Positions 56,331 through 64,000 of a DNA stretch of 64,000 bases are shown one piece after another (the stretch's first letter is position 1; each line of letters starts with the position of its first letter). The notes under the pieces were generated by a model. The model worked only from the letters and a program-made list of their open reading frames with translations, searched no databases and was not told the origin of the DNA. Position numbers and translations under genes: made by a program. This DNA comes from Cornus controversa (taxonomy: Eukaryota; Streptophyta; Magnoliopsida; Cornales; Cornaceae). The DNA lies in assembly GCA_026545225.1 (NCBI GenBank), contig CM048845.1:80426533-80490532 (forward strand). The letters run 5' to 3'.

Positions 56331-57735
56331 CTCTTATAAATCAAAGAGAACTTGAAGTTAAGAGAATAATTCATTTGCAAGGTATTGCAAATCAATTGAC
56401 AGATGCATTTACTGATACAAATAAAGTGATACAATCTCATATCCCTGCTACCAATTTTTCAGCACGAATAGATGTCCCTGTTAGACAATTTATAAGTATT
56501 ACAACAGATGTATCTAAAACACTCCTAAAGCGTGGGAGACCCATTGGTGCAAAAGATACTATTTCTCGAAAGAGGAAAGTACAAGAGAAAGTAGATAAAG
56601 AAGATGACACTCCTGAGGAGGCCATACTTACAAATAGAGCAATAATAGCCCTTGAAGAAATAATAGCCCTTGATGAGACACAAAAAGAGGTAGTCATATA
56701 TAAAAATGACGAGATATCAATAAATTATGCAAAGAGATGGAATATAAAGGAATTCTTGTCAACAACATATTCTCTTTTGCAGTTGCTCTTGATATTACAA
56801 GAGATAATGAGGATCCAGACCCTCAATACAGGGATCGAATGTCGACGCAGAAATGATTGGCCAAAATAGAAAGAGGCAATACAGGTAGAATTAACTTCAT
56901 TGGCAAAATGTGAAGCATTTGGACCAATAATCCAGACATCTAAAGGTGTCAAGCCTGTAGGGTACAAATAGGTATTTGTACGAAAAAGAAATGAGAAAAA
57001 TAAAATTATGAGATACAAAGCCCGCTTAGTGGCACAAGGTTTCTCATAGAGGCCTGGTATTGATTATGAGGAGACATATTCTCCGGTAATGGATGCAATT
57101 ACATTCCGATTCCTGATTAATTTCGCAGTCACAGAAAGGTTGAATATGTATCTAATGGACATGATTACAACATATTTATATAGATCACTTGATAGTGATA
57201 TTTATATGAAAATTTCTGAAGGATTTCAAATGCCTGAAGTAATAACTTAAAAACCACGGTCTATATACTCAATCAAGTTACAATATTGATCGTTGTACGA
57301 ATTAAAGCAGTCTGGACGCATGTGGTACAATCGCCTTAGTGAGTATTTACTAAAAGAAGGATATGTAAATAATCCAATCTGCCCATGCGTTTTCATTAAA
57401 AAATCAGGATATGAATTTGCGATTATAGCAGTATATGTTGATGATTTAAACCTCGTGGGAACTCCTGATGAGTTCACCGCTACTGTTGATTATTTAAAGA
57501 AAGAATTCGAAATGAAAAAGTTTGGAAAAATAAAATTTTGCCTCGGATTACAGATTGAGCATTTACCAAGTGAAATTTTTATCCATCAATCAACATACAC
57601 AGAAAAAGTTCTCAAGCAATTCTATATGGATAAAGTTCATCCATTAAGCTTTCCAATGGTTGTCCGATCACTTGATGTGAAGAAAGATCCATTTCATCAT
57701 CGAGAAGATAATGAAGAATTTGCTTGGTCTTGAAA
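56331..57735 (+). pseudogene. Ty1/copia linker and reverse transcriptase
   Basis: 56375-56869 is the integrase-RT linker (KTLLKRGRPIGAKDTISRKR). RT pieces follow in several frames: RYKARLVAQGFS (57012), YSPVMDAITFRFLI, YELKQSGRMWYNRLSEYL, catalytic VYVDDLNLVG (57431) and KIKFCLGLQIEHL. Stops at 56867, 56969, 57046, 57248 and 57731 show it is dead. Confidence 0.85.
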
Positions 57736-58442
57736 TTTTATATCTGAGTGCTATTGGTGTACTGATGTACCTTACAAATTGCACACAACCGGACATAACT
57801 TTTCCAGTCAACTTACTAGCACGATACAGTTCTGCACCAACCCGCAGACATTGGAATGGTGTCAAGCATATAATGTGATATCTTCGTGGGACCATTGATA
57901 TGGGATTATTTTATTCAATTAAATCAAAATCCCAATTAGTTGGATATGCAGATGCAGGTTATCTTTCTGATCCACATAAAACTCGATCACAAACAGGATA
58001 TGTATTTACTCGTAGTAACACTGCTATATCATGGAGATCCATAAAACAGACAATGATTGCAACCTCTTCAAATTATTATAAAATACTCACAATTCATGAA
58101 GCGAGCTGAGAGTATGTCTGTCTAAGATCTATGATACAACATATTCGAGAAAATTGTGGACTCTCCTCAATAAATAATATCCCAACGATATTATATGAAA
58201 ATAATGTTGCATGTCTTGCGCGCAAATCAAAGGAGACTATATCAAATGAGACCGAACCAAACACATCTCACCAAAATTCTCTTATACTTACGAGCTTCAA
58301 AAAAATGGTGATATTGATGTTCAGAAAATTCGTTTGTGTGATAATTTGGCAGACCTGTTCACTAAAGCTCTACCTACCATGACATTCAAGATATTGGTTC
58401 ACAATATTGGAATGCGGCAACTCAAAGATTTTTCAGGCTGAT
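57736..58442 (+). pseudogene. Ty1/copia RNase H and pol end
   Basis: GVKHIM-stop, DMGLFYSIKSKSQLVGYADA (57898), LSDPHKTRSQTGYVF, TAISWRSIKQTMIATSSN, and finally NLADLFTKALPTMTFKIL with the pol stop at 58439. The order matches plant copia RNase H. A stop replaces the ELIAL-type catalytic region near 58109. Confidence 0.8.
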
Positions 58443-58615
58443 GAGGGGGAGAAATTGATTGAAAAAAGTATTGGCATACTGTACTCTTTTTCCTTCGATT
58501 AGGTTTTATCCCACTGAATTTTTCTGACAAGGTTTTAATGAGACAGTTCTTCTTCATGCCATAATCATTTTCAGAGACACACAAATTATTGTACTCATTA
58601 TAGTGTCATAAACTC

Positions 58616-58911
58616 AAGGGAGAGTGTTGCAAGTGAGATAGGGTGTTGGTTCATTCCCACATGGATGTCTAAGTGACAATTCTATCTATCCAAAAGGAAG
58701 ATATTTTCCACCTCTTCTCATGTGCCTATATATAAGGCACCAGCCATATGTAATTGTTGTGTGATTTCTTTTGAGATTATATCAAGAGCAATCCGCCTCT
58801 CTTTCTCTCTTATCTTATTCTCCTTCTCATACCACTACTGATATATATATATATATATATCTATTTTCTCTCCCTCACTATTATATAATTTAGTAGTTAT
58901 TTATATACTAT
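58616..58911 (+). mobile_element. Polypurine tract and 3-prime LTR of the Ty1/copia element
   Basis: AAGGGAGAG at 58616-58624 abuts the LTR start TGTTGCAAGTGAGATAGG (58625). An earlier purine run, ATGAGGGGGAGAAA, is at 58441. The LTR carries CCTATATATAAGGCACC and (AT)n and ends near 58911; poly-A follows. No clean target duplication was identified. Confidence 0.85.
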
Positions 58912-58929
58912 TATTATTAAAAAAAAAAA

Positions 58930-59241
58930 AAAAAAAAGAGAACATTTTAACCATCTTTGTTTATTAATTAGAAACTTGAGCCAGCCATTTATCTGAGCCG
59001 GAGGGAAAAGGAAAGATAAGAGGGAAAATCGCCATATCCTTAGCCACTTGGCCAGTCAATAGAGCTGACTGGTCTGAAAATTGGACGACAGATAGCTCTG
59101 GAGCACATAGACCCGACAAGATACCCCGGCTTTTTCTTCTAATTTCAAAATTTCAGTAATGCAAAATCGACACGTGTCCAGGCTCTGATACTTTAGATAG
59201 CAACAGTTGCAGAGAAAACAGAAACCCTAGAAAAATTGTTG
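58930..59241. other. Possible 5-prime flank of the third sHSP fragment
   Basis: Mixed composition, with CGACACGTGTCC at 59169 (ACGT-core, G-box-like). No TATA box is clearly placed. Nothing else recognised. Confidence 0.35.
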
Positions 59242-59565
59242 ACTGGCCATCTCTAGCTTTGCAAGCAGGGCCACCGCTTCAACCCTCTTCTTCACCAACC
59301 TCCTCCTCCGCCTGAACCGTTCGCCACCGATGGTCTCTCCGCTCGCCACCACTCTATCCGGAGTCGCTCGTTCCGTCCACACCGGAAGTCCGCCCGACTG
59401 TCCCTACAAGGAAGACTTTACACCAGTTGTGAGTATGTAGTTCTCTCTCTGAAAGCTCAGACACCCATTTCGATTGATTCAACTACGTATTACTTAAATT
59501 AGTGGTAAATCAATCTCACAAGTACTATCCATTTTGTTTGGTTGTTTGTTCTTGTTGTGGATTGC

Positions 59566-59617
<52 letters not shown>

Positions 59618-59953
59618 AGAGTATCTGGAGTTGTTGGAGAGCTCCGAACATCCCTTCATCAGACGAGACGAGGACCACCAAGCCCCTTTCTCGGTTTGGT
59701 GTATGGCGATAAGATGTATATAAGGATAGACATGCCCGGCGTTGGGAAGGAGGGTCTGAAGATCTGGGCAGAAAAATATAACTATGTATTCCAAGGAGTA
59801 GAGAGCATTGACATTGATGATCAAGATCATCATTATGAAAAGAGAGTGTATTCAGATAGGATGATTGTTGATCCGGCACTTGTGGTCAAAGATGGTATCA
59901 AAGCCATCATCCAAAACGGCGTCCTCCGCATTGTCTTCCGTCTTCGTTGTTAA
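59242..59953 (+). pseudogene. Organelle-type small heat shock protein pseudogene 2
   Basis: Exon 1 (59242 to about 59430) encodes LAISSFASRATASTLFFTNL and RSVHTGSPPDCPYKEDF, parallel to 30832-30960. The initiator ATG is CTG here, directly after a TGA. The donor (TT/GTGAGT) is good. The intron holds (AT)n at 59567-59614. Exon 2 starts after TTGTAG at 59619: ELLESSEHPFIRRDE in one frame, then after a frameshift LVYGDKMYIRIDMPGVGKEG, LKIWAEKYNYVFQGVE, DGIKAIIQNGVLRIVF. The alpha-crystallin domain is nearly full length but ends RLRC, without the usual IPK-type motif. Another (AT)n follows at 59963-60009. Confidence 0.72.
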
Positions 59954-59957
59954 TTGT

Positions 59958-60010
<53 letters not shown>

Positions 60011-61150
60011 GAGAGAGGAGTTTGTGTTATTGTTGTGGTATGAGCTGTGGGTTTGTTTTCTTTTGACTTCTGTATTCTGTAATCTCCATGGATATGACTA
60101 TGACTATCCACAACTATATGAAGTACCATATTAGCCTTTTCTAATTCCAACTGAAATTTAATAGCTTGTGAGTTTTATCTTTTGCATGCAATTTTTTCTT
60201 TGTGGTTTGAGAAGATATCAATGCTTAATTAGAAATTTGTGAGGGAAATTCAGGAAATCAACCAGTGTTTTAATTTAATGAACATTGTTCTAAGAATATT
60301 TAAGAGTAAAATTTTGAATTTTTTTTTTATTTGTAAATATTGAACATTCCTAGCTAACTGTTCAAGCTTTAATTTTCCCTTTCACTATGAAATCAGATGT
60401 GTTCTGTACGTGTATTTATTTTTTCCTTTTACCCTTCTTACTTCAAATTACACTTTCATCATAGTAAGAAAACTCTTGTATTAACTCTAATTTCTTTTAT
60501 TTGAAAAATCACTTAACATTAAACAATGGTCAGTTAAAAGATTTCTTTTTTTTTTTTTAATTCCCGGAAAGTAATTCATTTTCTTCTGAACAGCATATTT
60601 ACTTTTTCTTAGAAGATTAAGGCTAAGACAACTTTGCAGTTGGTAATTATGACAACAGTTAGTGGGTACCGTATTTGACACTATGTTAGTATGTTATTGT
60701 GGCTTTGAGTTATAGATTGTGAATAAGAGCCCATTTGCGTTACTCTTGTAAAGCGCTTTTAGAGTTAAATCTGTCGTAAAAGTGGGGTGAGTAAAAAATA
60801 TTATTTGGTGATATATGTTAGAAAACAATTTTTATACTTAAAAGTTGTTCTTAAGTTCTTTGTGATTTCGGTTTTTTAATGACTCCTTGTAATATTTATT
60901 TATTTAATTTTTTTTTAAATATTTTGTGCAACTCTAGTTATAGCAATAAATTAAAAACTATTAGTATTTATTTATATATCATATATTATATAAATATATA
61001 GAACATTAAAATTAGAAGATATCAGTATTAACCTATATATTATATATAAATTGAACAATAGAATTTAGAAGGTATTAGTATTTATTTATATATTATATAT
61101 TTTATACTTGTATATATAATGAACATTAGAACTCACAAGTTATTATTAGT
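59954..61150. other. Non-coding AT-rich DNA
   Basis: (AT)n at 59963-60009; 60950-61150 has repeated TATTTATTTATATATYATAT blocks (60965, 61080, 61148), which may be the interior of the GGAACC element ending at 61320. No gene seen. Confidence 0.45.
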
Positions 61151-61320
61151 CATTTATATATTATATATATTTTTTCTAATAGTTCTGGTTCCTATTCCTT
61201 GACTTGGAACCGGAACTGGACTGTAGTGAACGGTTCTTAAAATTTAGAACCGTAACTGAACCGAACTGTTCACTATGGTTCCTTACGGTTCCGGTTTTAC
61301 CGGTTCTTTGTGCACCCCTA
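61150..61320. mobile_element. GGAACC hAT-like MITE, partial third copy
   Basis: CTTGGAACCGGAACTGGACT through GGTTCTTTGTGCACCCCTA is the right end of the family at 63171-63925. The opposite end was not found within about 400 bp upstream. Confidence 0.65.
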
Positions 61321-61837
61321 GCAACAGTGCTGCTTAAAGCACTTTTATTATTAATTTTACCATTTTACTCATACAATAATAAGATGTGCATTGGTTTAGA
61401 GGTGCAACTTGAGGGTCAACTCAAACCAATCTGAGTTCAATCCAATTTTTTACAGGTTTGGCCAACTATTTTTAAAATTAGTGTTGGGTCTGAGTTGAAA
61501 AATCTAACACAAACTTATTGTTATATATTTTTTAATTTTAAATATACTATATAAGAGATAATATTGTATTTATAAAAAACAAACATGGAATATATTGTCA
61601 AAAAAAAAAAAAAGTGACTTAAAATATCGGACAATTAGCGTCAACGCAATTTCAGAAGCTCCAACTTTGAACTTCATCAAGAAACACGTTCTGAATTCAA
61701 ACTCTACTATTTAAATATGCTTTTTTTTTTTTCATCACCAAACAATTCTCAAAGCATTTTTTTAGGTGAAAAGTACTTCTCAACGGCTCACAAGCAATCT
61801 CAAATGGGCTAAAACCAGGTCTCTACTTTACTAAAAG
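61321..61837. other. Non-coding, no feature seen
   Basis: AT-rich with short homopolymers. Nothing recognised. Confidence 0.4.
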
Positions 61838-61910
61838 CACGGACATATAAATCATGCTTTTTTTGGAAACTTAGTTAACTTCATTTTAATTAATTCGATA
61901 TTTTTCTTTG

Positions 61911-61949
<39 letters not shown>

Positions 61950-62340
61950 CATTGTTTATTATTATATTGAGTTTGTTTAAAAAAGCATAATAAGTTTTTT
62001 TTTTGTTTGTAATTCAATGATTCATAAGCCAATTTGCCTAATAATTTTGAAAAGAAAAATAAAATATGTTCCTTTCCGTATAACTACATTGACACAGTTA
62101 CGAGTAGAATTTTGTGATCTAGTTAAATTGGTTCCGCAAAATGGTGAAAAAGTCATGAATTAGTTTAATAGCATTTTATTTTAAAGAAAAAATGGGGAAT
62201 TTACAATTGAATTTGTAAGTACGTTGTATAGTACTTCCTAGAAAGGTTAAAAAAACCATTACAATCGCTTGGTTAAATAGAAAGAAGGGTCCAAATTATA
62301 TGAACATATCAATAGTTTGATTATGATAATGCATTTTGTA
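61838..62340. repeat. Dispersed segment related to 20640-21130 and 47140-47580
   Basis: GGACATATAAATC, TTCATAAGCCAATTTG, ATAATTTTGAAAAGAAAAAT and ATTTACAATTGAATTTGTA occur in the same order in all three places. This copy is clearly more diverged and contains (TA)n at 61915-61949. Confidence 0.75.
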
Positions 62341-63060
62341 AGTCTCACTACTTATGTGGTCCAATTAAAAGCAAACACATCATCATTAATTAAAAATTAA
62401 AATAGTTAAAAAAAAAAAATCCAATCGATGATAGCACAAACAGTGAAGTCTACAATACAGCCGGTGTAAATATACCGGGTGAATCTGGATATTGCGTATT
62501 GCACACACGTGATAGAATCCATTATATATATTGTATACGTACGGTAACATTCATCCGATGTATTTACACCGGGTGTGTTATAGAGATACTCCAAACGATG
62601 GTAAAAAATAAAAAAGAAAGTATGAATATATAAGGTATATAAGGTTTTTATCGGATTGAAATTATTTTTTCAATCTTTTTTTTTTAATTTATAATTATAG
62701 AAGATGTGTTTACTTTTTATTAAGTCATATAAGTGGTCACGAGATGCCATTTACTCACACTCACCAGCCACTAAATATTTTTCTTTTTTTTAATGAATCA
62801 CTTGTCTTTAAAAATATGCTATCTTTTTTTAATATGGTTGGACTACAAAATATTTTTCTTTCTAACATTAATTAAGTAATATTTTCTTTTTCCTAAGATA
62901 AACTATTTTAGTCTGATCATTTTTAATTAAAAAATTTATAAACCTAGGTACAAAATCAAAACCCAATTTAGCTATAAAAAAAATAGAAAATAAAAAGAAT
63001 TTTAATAAATAGACAATAAAATCCTTCAATTGAAAAGGTTGTATATACACTATACACACA
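62341..63060. other. Non-coding AT-rich DNA with a local inverted repeat
   Basis: About 62455-62580 has CGGTGTAAATATACCGGGTG and, further on, CGATGTATTTACACCGGGTG, an inverted TGTAAATAYA / TRTATTTACA pairing around about 110 bp that could be a small MITE. No gene. Confidence 0.4.
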
Positions 63061-63162
63061 AATGATTCCATTTGTAGCTTAGAATTGCTCGCATTTTGAA
63101 TTGCTTGGGAAGGAAGGACATGTATATTAGTAATTTAGTATATATGCGCGTAGTGGGGAAGA

Positions 63163-63710
63163 GCTGTAGGTAGGGGTGCACAAAGAACCGTCGGAACCGG
63201 AACCGGAACCGGAACCGGAACCGAGGGGAACCGTACCGGAACCGTACCGAACCGTGGCTACGGTTCCGGTTCCGGTTCCTAAAATTAGGAACCGTTACCA
63301 ACGGTTCCGGTTCCGGTTCCCGGACCAGTAGAACCGTACCGGAACCGGAACCGTTGGGGGTAACGGTTCCTTGGAACCGGAACCGGAACCGGAACCGTTT
63401 TATATTAAATATGTGTATATATATATATAATATAATAACTATATATAATATATATATATATATATACATTACATATAATAATTATATATAATGTATATAT
63501 ATTATGTATAATAATTATATTATCATATATTATATATAATAATTATATTATAATATAATTACTATACATAATATATATACATTATATGTAATGTATATAT
63601 ATCTATAATATAATATAATAATTATATATATATAGGGTGCCATTTTTAGATTGTAAGACTCACATTTATTTAATGAATATATATATATATATTTTGTATT
63701 TTCAAGCTTC

Positions 63711-63761
<51 letters not shown>

Positions 63762-63933
63762 TAAGGAACCGCGGTTCGGAACCGGAACCGTACCGAGAAC
63801 CGCGGTACGGTTCCTCACGGTTCCAACCCCCAACGGTTCCGGTTCCGAAAATCAGGAACCGTTGGTAACGGTTCCGGTTCCGGTTCCACCAAGAACCGTG
63901 AGGAACCGTACCGTGTGCACCCCTAGCTGTAGG
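63163..63933. mobile_element. Intact GGAACC-rich hAT-like MITE with 8-bp target duplication
   Basis: Element 63171-63925 (755 bp), ends TAGGGGTGCACA...TGTGCACCCCTA, flanked by exact GCTGTAGG (63163-63170, 63926-63933). Each end has clustered GGAACC / GGTTCC words, so long self-pairing arms are possible. The centre is (TA)-rich (63412-63640), with a run of about 45 A at 63712-63758. Non-coding. It interrupts the fragment shared with 30562-30740 (63060-63170 and 63934-63975). Confidence 0.92.
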
Positions 63934-64000
63934 TTACAGATATGAGACAAATCTGATATCCCCGCTCAGTCACAGTCCTCTCTCTAAGCTTTCGACTCTC

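Noticed and set aside
56375..56869. Independent gene inside the copia element
   Set aside because: Its position and wording (RGRPIGAKDTISRKR) match the integrase-RT linker of copia polyproteins.
59502..60134. Frames rich in alternating Ile-Tyr (IYIYIY)
   Set aside because: They are translations of (TA)n microsatellites, one of which lies in the intron of the sHSP fragment.
63050..63469. Minus-strand protein with RFRFRFR repeats
   Set aside because: The residues come from GGAACC words at a MITE end; the frame has no independent support.
1..64000. A new biological system such as a gene cluster, defence island or biosynthetic operon
   Set aside because: Every recognisable coding piece is a fragment of a known plant family or retroelement, broken and mutually unrelated. 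Nothing is organised as a functional set.

Overview
This is AT-rich nuclear DNA from a eudicot plant. It holds no gene that I would call intact. The evidence for a plant is a set of plant gene families (ABCC-type transporter, cysteine-rich receptor-like kinase, Agenet domain, organelle-type small heat shock protein) with GT-AG introns, together with plant Ty3/gypsy and Ty1/copia elements, LINE fragments, a SINE and hAT-like MITEs. The species cannot be named from sequence alone. Coding pieces carry stops, frameshifts and lost exons, so the window reads as a repeat-rich graveyard of duplicated gene fragments.

Layout. 1-2090 is the first copy (A) of a module: an ABCC13-like transporter C-terminal nucleotide-binding domain, then a LINE reverse-transcriptase fragment, then an LTR inserted into that LINE. 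2237-2973 and 4117-6785 are two inverted-repeat (fold-back) structures built from outward-reading copies of the same unidentified coding fragment. 7100-9560 holds an Agenet-domain exon remnant and one arm of a large inverted repeat; the other arm is 13216-15260. Between the arms lies the second ABCC13-like module (B, 10244-13190). 16271-17205 is a CRK3-like receptor kinase pseudogene. It is followed by 4 kb of AT-rich DNA with a degenerate minisatellite of about 68 bp period and a repeat of about 107 bp period.

9640-21760 (B) is repeated in the same orientation at 36288-48220 (C), giving a 12-kb segmental duplication with starts 26.6 kb apart. Between them lie a decayed Ty3/gypsy element (22875 to about 28170) nested in a hAT-like MITE, a TIR-flanked element (29025-30305), a small-heat-shock-protein pseudogene (30832-31166), two exon-like islands, a SINE, a 585-bp hAT-like MITE with 8-bp target duplications and a solo LTR with 5-bp target duplications.

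After copy C come a small heat shock protein gene with one frameshift (50141-51031), an inverted relative of the TIR element (52074-53510), a Ty1/copia element lacking gag and protease (55328-58911), a third small heat shock protein fragment (59242-59953), and an intact 755-bp GGAACC-rich hAT-like MITE (63171-63925).

The most informative observation is that ABCC13 modules A, B and C share derived mutations in all three pairings (A+B, A+C, B+C). No single branching order explains this, so gene conversion or recombination between the copies is likely. I found no convincing new biological system. The best candidates for undescribed families are the fold-back elements with outward-reading coding arms, the coding fragment around 7432/14739/15312, and the pair of TIR elements with different interiors.
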